Origin: Rallus limicola
Lineage: Eukaryota > Chordata > Aves > Gruiformes > Rallidae
Assembly: GCA_022605955.1 (NCBI GenBank)
Contig: JAKCOZ010000311.1
Span: 62,001 to 126,000 of the forward strand
Direction: 5' to 3'
Length of the DNA stretch: 64,000 bases
Both the position numbers and the translations under genes were made by a program. Positions 1 to 14,844 of the stretch are shown in pieces. Each line of letters opens with the position of its first letter. Position 1 is the stretch's first letter. The notes under the pieces were generated by a model. It had not been told where the DNA came from, did no database searches, and worked only from the letters and a program-made list of their open reading frames with translations.

Positions 1-1864
1 AGAAGCAGGCTCGATACCCCAGTTACACAGGATTTGGTTTGGTCTCAGAGGTTTTTCTGAATGTCTGATGGTCTGTCTATTCCTTATTTAAATTACGGGG
101 AGCAGATGTTATGGCTTCAAGCAGACAAAAGCCTGGACGTACTGTATAGCACAAGGTTTTGGGCTTTCTTTGTGACCCGGGCACACAAGCTCTTTTTCTA
201 GCTCGGAAATGAGTTTCAAACGTGTTTCTCCTCCCCCCCCTGCCCCAGCCCCGCTCCCCATCTTTCTTTTGCTCTTTGTTGGAGGGTTAGCATCGCTCAC
301 AATAGCGCGGGATAAGCCGCACGCCCTCGCGATGGGCTGAGAGGTGCCCAAGAATTCCTCCCCGTTGCATTTACTGAACTAAAAAGCAATTCCCAAGGAG
401 TTGTAGGAATGTAAATAGATTTGGCCTCATTTAATATTTAGTTCGAGCCCTGTTCCCCAGATGACTTCTGTATTTTGAACAGTTTATAGGACAACAGGGT
501 ATTTTATTTCCAAGCCTTAGGTATGTGTGCTCCAGGCACGTATTTATTTGAAGAGGCATCTAACCCGTTAAAGCCTCCTTGGGGTTTTTGGGAGCTTGCA
601 GAAGCATTTGGAGCAGTTTTATGGAAGCAGCAGGTAGGGGGTTTGCTGGCTGGGCTACATTTCAGATACGATTCGAGCCGTGTGAATTCAGATGGGGCAC
701 AGATCTATCTTAAATCAGAATTAAACACCTTTAGTGTGGAAGACTTTCACTGCTGGAGGTGAAATCCCTGAGTTTCCCTTCTCCGCTGATCACACGGTGC
801 CAGGGGGGCACAGGTCTGTGGTGGGCTCCCAGCCCCGCGGGGCAGGGAAGGCGCGTTTCTCCCCACGTGCTGCACGGTTGGGCCTCTGTTCTCTGGCCCC
901 TGGTAGGGGGAGTGTGTCTGTTGCAGCATCCTGACATGGAGCACCGCTTTCTTGCCTCTGCTAGCTGCAGCGCTGGGTCCTTCCTTTCACGTGCTGGCCC
1001 CTGGGCAGGGTAATTCAGTGGGTACCTTTTCACTGGGTTATAAAACTCGGCGAGCGGCGTGGCCGAAGAACACGCGTTCTCTTTGTCGCTGAGTTTGTTG
1101 ACATTCCTACGTAGCCAGTCCTGCTCCTCAGCGCTCGGAGCCCCGCTGGCTTTTGTCTTCCATTTCCATTCCTCTCCCCTCTCTCTCTCTCTCTCTCTCT
1201 CCCCCCCGGATGCACAAAACTGCTTTGGGTTTGGGGAAGGCGCTGCGCTGTGACGGTGCTTTGAGATCAGCTGAACCAACAGCGATGCTGTTCTCCACAG
1301 TGGGATGCTTGGGAGGCTGGCGGCCCCGCTGATGAAGGGAAAATGGGGTGTCTCCCGTGGCTTGATGATGCACAGGGGTGCACACTGTGTTTTGGTGGCA
1401 GAAAGAGGGGGGTTCATGATTGCTTTAGGTGACCTTCTCTTTAAAAAAATACTCTCCTGCCTTCTCCCCTAGCAACTTAATTTGTGGGCTGCCAAGATGG
1501 GGGGAAGCAAACAGCAGGAGTCAGCTTTTAGCATGAACCACAGGACAAACATCTGAGAGCCTGCTGTAGGTAACAGCCTCATCTGGGAAACCCTGAGACG
1601 GGGATGAGGAGGGGCTGCAGGTTCAGCACCCAACCACCTGCATCCTTCTGCTCTTCGTGGGTGTTTCATGCTTCCCACGGCGTGGGGCTGTCTGTCCCTG
1701 GCCCTGGCATGGCCGGGTTTGGTGCTGGCATTGCACGTTCTCCACCAAATAAGAGGCACCCATCATGCTCCTCTGCATCGCTGGCTCTGTGAGAGGAAAC
1801 CTGGGAGGGAAGGCAGGCTGTGTCCCGCTTCTTGGTACGGGTGATCTTGGTACGGTGCATTACA

Positions 1865-2035
1865 GAACTGCAGATCTTTAATTAATGAGATGGAAATATA
1901 TTGCAATGATTGCATTTGCATACCGAGTGAGGCTTCGGCACCTCAGGTTGTGATGTGTTTTAATTAAGGATTAATTAGAAATGATGGGAATTTCATTTTG
2001 CTTAGCACAATTATTTTGCATATTTGATGAACATC
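1865..2035. promoter_or_regulatory. Candidate intronic enhancer in PBX4 (AT-rich homeodomain/POU cluster)
   Basis: This AT-rich island stands out from GC-rich surroundings. It contains TTAATTAATGA, an octamer-type ATTTGCAT (about 1912-1919), TTTTAATTAAGGATTAATTAG (homeodomain and Otx/bicoid-type GGATTA) and a second TTTTGCATATT. Dense TAAT cores and POU motifs are typical of conserved developmental enhancers. Conservation cannot be tested here, so the regulatory role is inference. Confidence 0.4.
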
Positions 2036-3217
2036 CGGTAGGTGATGTGCCAGCGAGCCTTACGTGGGCGCCGCTGACAGGAGCGACTCTTCAGGCCTTT
2101 AGAGTCACCGTCGGGGTTTTCTCAAACCTCAGAGAAGCAGCAGATCCTGAAGGATTTCAGGGTGGTGGATTTACAGCCACGCTTGAAACGCTGGCTGTGC
2201 TGTAACTGGCTGCGCCACAGCCCAGTCTCTGGGCGTCCTGTGACTCGAGCCCTTCTGTGCTCATCAACTCGTGTGGGAACTTCAGAGCTGTGATATCTGA
2301 AGGGCTGCTGAGAGGGGGGAGCTTTCCAGGGAAGCGTTAGTCTTGGAGTATTGAGAGTGTCTTCTCGGAGCATTGGGGGCCAGTAGGAAGCAGTGTGTGT
2401 GGTTGGGCACATGTACCATGAGGGCTTCTTCCTGCTTGGTAACGTTTTACCTTCTTCAGTATTTTTTTTCCTTTGGAATCCTTTCTGTTTAACGAAGCAG
2501 AGTGTTTCCAGAAGCCACGCAGGCTGCAGGCTCCTGCTGGTTTGATTTTTTCAGGCCTGTCTGCAGAAACAGGCGCTGTCAGACCTGTGGAGCACGCCAG
2601 AAGCTGGCAGGGCAGGCACAGCCACCCTGAAGAAACTCCTTGTGCTGTGTGTGTCTGTCAGAAGAGACTCAGAGGAGCTGGTGTGAGCGCAGCGTTCAGG
2701 CAGCTGCAGCGGTTTTGCTTTCCCATTGTGCTGGTTTTAGAGATGAAAGGTCAGCAGCTGAACAACAGCAGCTCTGGGATGAGAAACCAGAACTGGCTGC
2801 TGCTCGTAGTGAGCAAATAATTGTGAGAGAATCTGATGTGACTCATGGTTGGTGTGGATATTGTCAGTAGGTGAAGGCACTAGGAGTGAAAGTGAAGTGA
2901 AAGCAAAAGGTATCCAGGAGCGGATGGCTTGGATTTAGAGATAATCTCCCTGGTGATGTTTTCTGCAGGGCTTGGGCTTTAACCACCACGCATGTCAAGG
3001 TGTGGTGGTGCCAGGAGTTCATCGATTCTTTGCTCTGCTCACCTCAGAGGAAGTTTGTGAAGCGCAGGTTGGAGCTGCTGGGTTGCAGATGCAGGTCACC
3101 AATTCATCAGCAGGCTGCTGATGGCCAGCTCCTCTCTAGTTTCTCACCCCTTGCTAGGACCAGCCAACCAGTCTTCCCTTGAGATGGGGACGGTGCTTCA
3201 GACGTGCTTTTCAGCAG

Positions 3218-3300
3218 TCAACTCGAGATGAGCTCATGTGTAATTGATGATAACTAATTTCTAATTACCATAATTAGACAAGTGACATAAAATTAAGCTG
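3218..3300. promoter_or_regulatory. Candidate intronic enhancer in PBX4 (TAATT cluster)
   Basis: A short AT-rich block contains GTAATTGATGATAACTAA, CTAATTACCATAATTAG and AGTGACATAAAATTAAG. It has several TAAT cores and a TGAT-type PBX half-site within 70 bp. Function is inferred from motif density only. Confidence 0.3.
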
Positions 3301-3874
3301 CAGCTGGGAGCTTGACTTCAGCACAAGGTAGTCTGGTGTGCATGGTGATGTGTGCAGAGAGACACGGGGCAGGACAGGAGCGTGTTCCAAACAGGGTGAC
3401 ACCAGAGTCACTGTCTGTTGTGGGTCGGGGGGGAGTTCAGGCAGAAGGACTGACGGACGAGTGCTGCTCCTGACTGACCTCTCTGCTGGGAAACGGAGAG
3501 CTGGCTGCTGCTTTTAAAAACCCCAACAAAAAGAGCTGCTCTTCACTCTGTTTCATTTCTGGCACCGTTCACAGGGTGAGGGGTGCTTGCAGCAGATGGT
3601 CTGGGTTTGGTTTTAAAAAGGCGCTAATTTTAATCCCATAATGAGTTAGAAAAACCACTGACTTTTCAAAGAGTCACCGCTCCCCTCGTTGTCACGGCTC
3701 CAGTTAAACAGTTACCCACGTGTTACGCTGGGGCTGCTCTGGCCTTACCTTGTTCCCCTTGCAGACAGAGGGGGGGATGCTGGGGAGATGAGCTGGTTGT
3801 CTGTGAGGGGTGAAGGGCTGCAGCCTCTCCGGAGCTGCTTCAGAATGGTGTAGCAACTCCTGTCCAGCCTGCAA

Positions 3875-3995
3875 AATAAGCTTAGGCTGTTTGTGCGTTC
3901 AAAAGTATTGTTTATTTTAGATAAAAGTATTATTTCTTTCAGATAAACTATCCTTTTGCCTGCAAAACGCTGCAGATAGTTATAAACACCCTATG
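3875..3995. promoter_or_regulatory. Candidate intronic element with GATA motifs
   Basis: Three GATA-type words (TAGATAAAAG, CAGATAAACT, CAGATAGTTAT) occur within about 70 bp of an AT-rich segment, next to repeated AAAAGTATT words. This could be a GATA-bound element or chance in AT-rich DNA. Confidence 0.22.
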
Positions 3996-5060
3996 TTTGA
4001 TGTCTCCTTAAGATGCTCTCCTGCCCTCCCACTCGATTTTTTGCATAACAAAAGCGCTTTTGTGTTTGTCTTTGCTGGGGAACACAGTCAATTCCTTAAC
4101 CTGCCAATTACAATTTGGAAACGGTCATTTGGGGTTTGTAGCTTCACAAGGTTAAAACCAACTGTTCATCCAACTGAAATTGCCCAGCAATTAAAATCAA
4201 ATTAACAGCCCAAAAGCTGTTGCTGTTGGGTTTTTTTTTCCGTGCTGACCTGGTGTCTCATGAGCTCTATAAAGATTTTTAAAATACACCAGTCACAATA
4301 CAGTGTCCCAGAAAAGGGGGAAATTAAGGGGTTTATTATAAACCAAATTTACTTGGGATTAAACTGGAACAATCTGAGTGTAGGGACTGGTGTGGTCTGG
4401 GTTCACTGGCAGTGAGTGTAAGGAGCCTGCTGGCTCATGTGGGTTTGGGGTTTATAGGGTTTAAAGTCCAGCATGGGTACGGCTCAGCTTTGCACCCCAC
4501 CGCTGGGTAGCTGCACCCTCGGCATGTGAAGCAGACAAGGTCCAACTCTCTCCTTGTGCCCAGCTTCCAGCAGGCTCCTGTGTGAGCTGTGTGTTTGTTT
4601 CCATCCTGGGATGCAGCAGTTGCCCCAGCAACTTGGTTGGGCCTTTGTCTGTCGGCTGTAGTCTGTCTGTCTGTCTGTCCAAGCTAGCACTGCACGCCTC
4701 TGAGGGCTGTGCACGGAGCTGGGCTGATGTGGGGCGGCCGCTCTCCCACAAGCCACGTCCTGGTTTTTACAGGCTGCTTAAACAATTCCTACTCGTGGTA
4801 CAGACAGGTGTGACCCCGAGCAGCCTCCTAACGTGTCTGAAACCCTCCCTGTGTCCCAGTGGTTCCCTGTCCGGACAGTGTCCTGTCTGTCCTGCTCCGT
4901 TGCCTGGTGGCTCCATGAAATGCTCCTTGGTTTGTTGGGTTGTTTTTCCTCGACCTGCCAAGTCCCCTCTGAAGGGTGTTAAACACTTTGCCAGAATTTG
5001 AGCGGATGCTGGTTCCTGTTCCAGAAATAATCTCTCGATTCCCTCTCTGTGTTTATCTAG

Positions 5061-8422
<3,362 letters not shown>

Positions 8423-9164
8423 GTTTTTAGGACCTATTGATGAGAGGAAAGAGGTCATTAGTGTAATTTGTCAATGTTGCTCTTTTGCCAATACTATTGT
8501 TTATACAACTTGACACACAGCTAATTACCTCAGAAAAAAACCCCTGGAACCAATAGAAGATTGTGATTACAATGATACCTCTCTACCTCTCAGCCTCACG
8601 CAGTCGAGTTCTTTTTCCTTATGCCCGTTGGGATGTGAAATTGGTTTAAAAGAACTTGCTTCATTTTCTTAACCAAATTCATTTTTTTAGAACATGGATT
8701 TTATGGTAAGAATCTGAAAGTGTCTCTTCTAGAACTTGGCGTTCGTCTCAAGTTTTACAGCTTAAGAAACTGACTTATTTTAATTTCCATAAAGTTTTTT
8801 ACTATGAAATTTCTGTTCTAGTTGATAGCTACTAACAGTTAACCCCCCCTGTATTGTAATCGTATGCGTTCTCTGTATTGTAATTTTGTATAGGAAAATA
8901 AGCTTTTTCTTAACTAGAGTTCATTCTGAGCTAATTAATCAGAACGTTGCTTTACCAAAACTCTCACTGGACTTTGCTCTCGGGTAGGACCTTCCATCCT
9001 CTGTCATTCCATGTAATTATAATTTAATGTCTAGTGGAAAAAAGAAAGAAAACCAGTATTCCACATGACGAAAAGCGCCCGAACTGCCTGCCCTCCCTGC
9101 AGATAAGAGGTTTTTGTGCATTAACACAGCCCCCCCACCTTTCAGTTGAGGTTTTATCAAAGAT

Positions 9165-9170
9165 AATAAA
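9165..9170 (+). terminator. Likely PBX4 polyadenylation signal
   Basis: AATAAA lies 743 bp after the PBX4 stop codon, at the end of an AT-rich 3'UTR-like stretch (8423-9170). It is followed at once by a run of about 31 T (about 9181-9211), which would act as a U-rich downstream element or is simply a homopolymer. Confidence 0.6.
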
Positions 9171-9178
9171 CTTCCAAA

Positions 9179-9180
<2 letters not shown>

Positions 9181-9211
<31 letters not shown>
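9181..9211. repeat. Poly(T) tract
   Basis: A run of about 31 T directly follows the putative PBX4 cleavage region. Run length is likely to be uncertain in an assembly. Confidence 0.85.
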
Positions 9212-9216
<5 letters not shown>

Positions 9217-9234
9217 GAGAGGGGGTCGTGTCTG

Positions 9235-9475
9235 TTTCTTATCTAAGTTCCCCTGAGGGAGGGAGAAGGGGAGAACGCCATGAGGAAGGGGAGATCTCCG
9301 TGAGGGAGGGGAGAAGATCGCCCTGAGGGAGGGAGGAAAGGTCGTCATGAGGAAGGGGAGATCTCCCTGAGGGAGAGGAGGAGATCGCCCCGAGAGAGGG
9401 GAGCAGATTTCCCAGAGGGAGGGGAGAAGATCGCCGTGAGGCGCAGAGATCTCCCTGAGGCGGTGAGGGCGCGCT
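9235..9475. repeat. Degenerate purine-rich tandem repeat upstream of DSN1
   Basis: Imperfect repetition of words such as GATCTCCCTGAGGGAGGGG and GAGAAGATCGCC, in about eight diverged units. It fills the space between the PBX4 3' end and the DSN1 promoter. An open frame through it is a repeat artefact. Confidence 0.7.
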
Positions 9476-9484
9476 AGGCTCCCC

Positions 9485-9576
9485 CGGGCCTGGGCGGGAA
9501 GAGGCGGCTGCCGCCTCTGCGCATGCGCACGTCGGAACCGGCGCTTTCCCGCCCTCCTCAGCGCCCAGCGGCCGCC
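9485..9576 (+). promoter_or_regulatory. DSN1 core promoter with NRF1 and E2F-type sites
   Basis: A CpG-rich, TATA-less stretch just upstream of the DSN1 ATG. It contains a perfect NRF1-type palindrome GCGCATGCGC (9519-9528), a GGCGGGAA word near 9493 and TTTCCCGCC (9545-9553), both E2F-like. E2F plus NRF1 fits a cell-cycle kinetochore gene; that link is inference. Confidence 0.6.
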
Positions 9577-12500
9577 ATGGAGGAGGCGGCGCTGCGGGAA
9601 AGCGGGGCCGCGGCGAGCTCCGGGCCGGTCAGCGCGCCGGCTGCTGCAGCGGGACAGGAGGTGAGGGCTGCGCGGGTGGAGGCGGCTCGGCTGAGGGGTC
9701 TCGCCGGCTGCTTTCTGAACGCTTTTTCCCCTCAGCGGTGCCCCGGAGGAGCGCGGACAGCGGCTGGAGGTGTGGCCGGTAAGGGCGGCGGCGGGAGGGC
9801 CGAGCATCACCTCCCCTCACGCACACTGAGGCCCTGGCTCAGGACAGGGATCTCCGGAGCCCCTGGGACACGAAGCGCTGGGTTCCCGGGGGATGACCCT
9901 TCCCGCAGCTCCCAGGCCCCGCTGACGGGCCGGTTATCCCCGCAGGGCCTGGCCCCGCCGAGGAAACAGCGGCTCCCGAGCCACCAGACGCTGCCGCTGG
10001 GAACGCGAGCGCTGGTCCCCATGGGGCAGCCGCAGCCTCTGCGAGGAGAAGAAGCGATGGGAGCCCCAGCCTCAGGAGAAGCCCCCGCGGAGCCGCTGCC
10101 AAGAAAGTGTCTCCTTGGAAGAGCAGCCCCAGGAAAGACCAGGAATCAAGCCCCTTGGACCTGTCGGTGGGACAGCTCATCCCCACTCCCCAAGCCAAGC
10201 GTCGCTCCTGGTGCCGTTCGAGCCTGAAGGGGACCAAACGCCGAAAGTCGCTGCCCCCCATGCACCGGGACGTCACCGGTTGGTGCTCTGCTGCTTCCCC
10301 TTGCTGAGGGGAATCTCATAGGGCAGCAAGTGGCACAGCTGTTGGGGTGGCTGCAGGCTAACCGTGCTATCCCAAGCTAGCAGCTGCTGCCAGCTGGCTG
10401 TCCAATGTTTTTCCCTCTACAGCTGAGGGTTAAGCAGGACTTTTCCTTGTTGAGAACTCAATTTCTCCCTCTTTTCCCCGCTCCTCCTGTATCATGCACT
10501 CCTGTGCACCAGTTTTGGGTGTTTTTTGGGACTGTTCCAGCTGTTCAGTGCCAGTGTCCCCACGCGCTTTTGCTCTGGTTTTTCAGAATTAAGCAAATCC
10601 ATCAGCCTGGATCTGCCAGAGACAGACCGGCTCTCCATGCTTATCCTATCCAGTTTCCAGGTAAGTTCCTCTCTTTAAATCACCATTTATTTTTTCTCTC
10701 ACCTGTCTTCTGCCACCAACTGTTCATTCTGAGTGAGGGGAATGCATGTGAGGAGGAGGCACTCTTTTCTACTTCAGCCTCTCAGGCTCTGAGATCTCTT
10801 CTGTTCTCTCCTTAGTTTTCAGCACAGAAGCTGGAACAGGTCTTGAAGCAGACAGAGGGCTTTAGCCCTGAGGCTTTCGAAGCCAACGGTAAGTGTGATA
10901 CCTTTATCATGGGAGGGTAATTCCAGCTGTAAAAATCCCCACCGTTCCTCTCGGAACGAAACCAGGGCTGGGTGCAGCCAAAACCAGGAGTGATGCTGTT
11001 CAGACGTAGGGCACGACTGGGAGGGAGGATGAACTGAGAGGCTGAAGCAAATGGTGTCCTCAGGGCTGAGTTATTCCTTCAGGAACAGCATGAATCGTGT
11101 TGAGGAATTGGACCAGTTACCCACAGCTTCTTGGTGCTGCTGATTTCTCTGGGGGGGGGGGGGGTGGCTGCATTTCTTTACCCCCTTTTATTTTTGCCTC
11201 CAGTGCAGTCAGTTTTGGGAGACCTGAAGCAATATGTGCTGAAGCTGGAGCGGGACGGGACGCTCAGGAGCTGTGTCGAAGACCCCCAAGGGTAAGGACT
11301 CACCCCAGTCATCTCTGTGTAAGCCCTGAATCCCATACCTTTTTTGGGGGACCCCTTTTATTTTGTGACCCTGCCAGCACAAACCTTCCCAGCCCAGTGG
11401 TGTCAGAATCCTCTGGGTTCGTTTAAACAGTGTTAATTACCCTGCTTCCCTCACCCAGGTGAGAGAACCAGTGAGGAGAGGTCGACGTGGGGGTTTTTAG
11501 GAGGGTGAAGCTTTACTGCCCTGGGGTGCAGGGTCTGGAGAGGGGAGAGGTACAGGCAGCCCTGTTATGGGGTTTCTCCTGTTAAAGGAAATCATTGAGG
11601 CTTCTCTCACCCTTGTTCCACTGTTCCAAGCGGCTGTCTCAGGGGCACTGGGGTGGCCTTGGGGCGCGCTGACGTCACGCCTGTGCTTTAGGGTTTCCCC
11701 GGACGCCGCGTTGGACAAGTCGGTGGTGCAAGTGAAGGAGTACATCGCCAGGTGGGACCCCCGTGTGCACCCCCCAGCTCTGAGGGGGCTGGGGTGCTCT
11801 CTGTTTCCCTCCCCATCCCATCACTCGCGTGGTGACGTGCCCGGTCCTCCCGCTCCACAGGTTCTCTGCAGAGGGACAGGCCTGGGACCAGCTGCTGCTG
11901 CGCTGGCAGGAGCATGCTGAGGAGCGGGCCAGGTGAGGGCAGAAAGCGGGAAGGGGAGGAAAGGGGGAAGAAATGGGAAAGGGGGAGGTGGGAATGGAAA
12001 GGGAAAGGGGAAGGGGAGAGGTGGGGATGGAAAGGGGAAGGTGGAAAGGAAGGGGAGAAGGGGGAAAAGGGAGAGGAGGAAATGGGGAAGACTGGGGAAA
12101 GGGGGAAGAGAAAAGGGAAAGGAGGGAATGGGAATGGGGCAAGGGAAGAACTTAGGAAGGGAAGGGGGAAATGGGAAGGGGAGGGGAGGAAAGGGGGAAG
12201 GAGAAGGGCCATGGCCACGGTGGTTGCAGGCAGCTGGAGCAGTGCCGGAGTGAGCAGGGCCGGGCTGAGGCGCTGAGCTACGAGGGGACATCCCAGGCCG
12301 CCGTCCTGAGCAGCAAACCCGACTACAGGCAGGTCCTGCGGGAGCAGAGCGAGGTGCTGAGCTGCGTGCGACTGGTGGTGCGTGTCCCCGTGCTGTGGCC
12401 TCTCTGTCCCTCCTGTCACTTCAGGTCCCCTTTGGTCACTTTCTTAGCACTTTTGGTCAGTTCTGGTCTCTTTTTGTCCCTTCTTGGTCACTTCAGGTAG

Positions 12501-12896
12501 TTTTCTAGTCACTTTTTGTCACTTCTGGTCACTTTGGGTGCCTTTTTGTCACCCCTTGGTCCTTTTTTGTCACTTCTGGTGACTTTTTGTCCCTTTCTGA
12601 CCCTTTGTGTCCCTCTGGTGACTCTTCCCTACTCTGTTGGCAGCTGGACGAGCTCCAGCAAGCGGCCAAGGTGCTGCAGACCTTCACGGAGGACAGCGAG
12701 CAGTACCTGCGGCAGCTCTCGGAGCGGCTCGGTAAGCGGGGGGAGGCCGGGGAGCTGCGGGGGGGGCCGTTACCGGGCACTAACGGGAGTTTCCTGCCCC
12801 GTTGCAGCCGCCAGGACCTTCCGGCAGCTGGAGAGCTCTCCGGTGCGCAAGCTGCTGGCCGCCCCGCCGAGGAAGAGGCCGGCGCCGGACGGCTGA
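9577..12896 (+). CDS. DSN1: DSN1, MIS12 kinetochore complex subunit
   Basis: Eleven coding exons join in frame to 383 residues: 9577-9660, 9736-9778, 9946-10278, 10587-10660, 10816-10888, 11204-11291, 11692-11751, 11861-11932, 12230-12377, 12644-12731 and 12808-12896. DSN1 is the MIS12-complex subunit linking inner centromere proteins to the outer KNL1/NDC80 machinery. The block RRSWCRSSLKG then RRKSLPP (about residues 128-146) matches the human region with the Aurora B sites S100 and S109; the equivalents appear to be S135 and S144. The helical core (LSSFQFSAQKLEQ, GDLKQYVLKLERDGTL, KPDYRQVLREQSEVL, LDELQQAAKVLQ) and tail SSPVRKLL align with human DSN1. The Ala/Pro-rich N-terminus is poorly conserved, so exon 2 (43 bp) is the least certain. 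The ATG sits in GCCGCCATGG, a strong Kozak context. Confidence 0.93.
11935..12225. repeat. Polypurine (GGGAAA-type) tract in a DSN1 intron
   Basis: About 290 bp that is almost entirely G and A on the plus strand, made of GGGGAAAGGG-like words between the exons ending 11932 and starting 12230. It has potential for mirror-repeat triplex DNA. Long open frames on both strands are composition artefacts. Confidence 0.85.
12410..12620. repeat. Degenerate GTCACTT/TTTTTGTC tandem repeat in DSN1 intron
   Basis: Words of the type GTCACTTCTGGTCACTTT and CTTTTTGTC recur about a dozen times between the exons at 12230-12377 and 12644-12731. It is a diverged minisatellite. Confidence 0.65.
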
Positions 12897-12913
12897 GCGC
12901 GGCCGGTGCGGTC

Positions 12914-12919
12914 AATAAA
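12914..12919 (+). terminator. DSN1 polyadenylation signal
   Basis: AATAAA lies 18 bp after the DSN1 stop codon, giving a very short 3'UTR. The MVB12A start is only 180 bp further on. Confidence 0.85.
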
Positions 12920-12959
12920 GGCGGTGGGGTCCCGGGACCGGGCCGGTGTCCGCTCCTTC

Positions 12960-13099
12960 CGTGCTCCTTCGGGCGGCGCTCATTGATTGGCCGGCGGGCG
13001 CGTCGCTCGGACGGCATCAGCCAATCACCGCGGTTACGGCACGATGACGAGCCCTCAGCTGGGGAGGGGGCGGGGCTTCGCTACTCCCGGGCGGCGGCG
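12960..13099 (+). promoter_or_regulatory. MVB12A promoter (CCAAT and GC boxes)
   Basis: The short DSN1-MVB12A gap holds an inverted CCAAT (ATTGG at 12986-12990), a direct CCAAT (13021-13025) and a GC box GGGGGCGGGGC (about 13067-13077), with high CpG density and no TATA. This is a typical housekeeping promoter. Confidence 0.6.
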
Positions 13100-14844
13100 A
13101 TGGCGGCGGCGGCGGCCCCGCTCACCGGGCTGGGCTGGGCAGCGGCGCCCGAGGCGGCCCCCGCCGGCTGGACCGCGGTAGGGGCCGGGATGGGCCGGGC
13201 CGGGCCGGGGGTGCGGGCTGGGCCGGGGGTGCGGGCTGGGCCGGGGGTGCGGCGGCCCCACGCTCCCTGTGCCCGCAGATCACCGTCACGGCGGAGGGCG
13301 CGGCGGCCAACCTGGGCAGAGGCTTCGGGCACAGGGGCGGCGGGTACCTCTGCGTGCGCAGCGCCGGGGACCAGGTGGGGCGGCGGGGCCGGGGAGGGAG
13401 GGGGGGGGGGGGTGGGTTCCCAGCTCCGGTACCGAGCTCCCGTCCCGCCCCGTCCAGGCGGCTCCCGGGGCCGTGGTGACCGACGTGCAGGTACTGAGCG
13501 ACCGGAGCCCGCAGCCCCCCGGCTACATCCGCGCCCCCGAGTTCCCGGAGCCTCGTAAGCGGGGAGGGGGGGAAGGATTCAGGGGAGGGGGCGGATACCG
13601 GGCAGGACGCGCCCGGTCCCGGTCCCCAGCTTCACACCCCGCCCCTCCCCTCCCCCGCAGGAGCCGGGCTGTCCCGGAAAAAGCGGCTGTACGTGAAGCT
13701 GCTGCCGCCGGACGCCGCGGACACGGCGGTGCTGGACGTGAAGCTGAGCGCCAAGAGCAAAGCGCTGCCCCAGTACCTGCGGGTCGGGTAGGGGACCCTG
13801 CCCTGTCCCCGCCCCCCCCCTCCCCTCCCCGCTTCTCCCCCTCTCATCCCCTTTTAACCCCCTTTTTCTCCCCAGGGAACTGGGTAACTTCGCCCTCTGG
13901 TGCAAGAAAGGGCCCATCCCGAAATCCAGCCCCCCGCCCGTCCCCAAACCGCGGACGCTCAGCAGCGACCTGAAGCAGCTCTCGCTCCAGCCCCCCGCCC
14001 CGGACGCCACGTACACACTGATTGCCGTCGTTATATCCCCCCTCAGCCCCCCTCCCTGCACCAGTCCGGGACTGGGAACGAATCCCACCGCTGCTGGTTC
14101 CACCTCTTGGTGCCCTTGCTCTGGGGCCCGTTACTCTCTCACCCCCAGAGATTAATGAATTCCCCTCTGCTGCAGGGCACCGGGGGCTGGATGTGGCACC
14201 AGGCGCGTTTCTCCGCATGAGTCGCTCTACGACGCCAGCGGCATCTACGGCCTCTCAGGTACAGCAGCTCCCACCTTACCAGGGGCTGGAAAGCCCAAAG
14301 CTGCTCCCAGAGAACGGGCTCAGGGGAAGGGTTGTTCCACCCCACTTCCCGGGAGTTATTCCTCACTTAAACCAGCACCAGGTCACGCTCGGCCTCACCG
14401 AACCTTCCGCTCGTGGCAATTAACCGCGCGGCCCTGCCGCCTCTCCCTTCTCTCCCCAGCCATGGACGGGGTGCCCTTCACCCTGCACCCCAGATTCGAA
14501 CGCAGCCTCGGCTCCAGCACCACCGTGAGTTGGGTTTTAAGGGGCCGGGTTAATCCTGCCTCAAAGCTCAGCTTAAGTGGAAAGGCTGACGCTTCTCCCC
14601 TCTCCTTTGCCCCCTTCTCCAGGCTGTGCTCACAGGCCTCAACGTCAAGTCGCTGGCAGATATCGAGAAGGAGGTGAGTGGCAGGGGCAGGGGGGCCTCG
14701 TTTGGGATGGATTCTCTCAGAGTTTGGTCCTGACTCATTACTTTATCCCGTGTGTTTCCCTGCTTCCCCTCCCACTCTCAGTACGATTACACCTTCGTGG
14801 TTGAAAGGACAGCGGCCGCCCGGCTCCCACCCGGCATCTGTTAG
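13100..14844 (+). CDS. MVB12A: MVB12A, ESCRT-I subunit
   Basis: Nine exons join in frame to 264 residues: 13100-13177, 13279-13374, 13458-13554, 13661-13787, 13876-14010, 14176-14258, 14460-14524, 14623-14673 and 14782-14844 (TAG). Human MVB12A is of similar size. MVB12A is an alternative fourth subunit of ESCRT-I, acting on endosomes in sorting of ubiquitinated receptors. The N-terminal half is the membrane-binding MABP domain (from [13 protein letters not shown] through [10 protein letters not shown] to the FALWCKKGP block). A proline-rich linker follows with PPPVPKPR, a potential SH3 ligand. The C-terminal UMA domain shows [34 protein letters not shown] and the ending TAAARLPP, all close to human. 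The ATG follows GGCGGCG and begins a GC-rich Ala stretch. It is co-oriented with DSN1 and convergent with ATP13A1. Confidence 0.94.
13200..13256. repeat. 18-bp tandem repeat in MVB12A intron 1
   Basis: About three copies of GGGTGCGGGCTGGGCCGG lie between the first two MVB12A exons. G-rich and short. Confidence 0.75.

Larger units (their letters stand above)
1..5060 (+). other. PBX4 intron upstream of the first visible exon
   Basis: No exon-like reading frame with splice sites was recognised here. A pyrimidine tract and TAG acceptor lead into the exon at 5061. The stretch holds a (CT)n run at about 1178-1200, a (GTCT)n run near 4660-4680, and several AT-rich islands with homeodomain, POU and GATA-type motifs, listed separately. 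The rest is unremarkable single-copy intronic DNA. Confidence 0.7.

Noticed and set aside
9157..9810. A 217-codon minus-strand frame over the DSN1 promoter and first exons.
   Set aside because: It is a shadow of GC-rich promoter and repeat sequence ending in the poly(T) run, and the opposite strand carries the real DSN1 exons.
11675..12419. Long Pro/Phe/Ser-rich minus-strand and Gly/Lys/Glu-rich plus-strand frames.
   Set aside because: They are products of the polypurine tract in a DSN1 intron.
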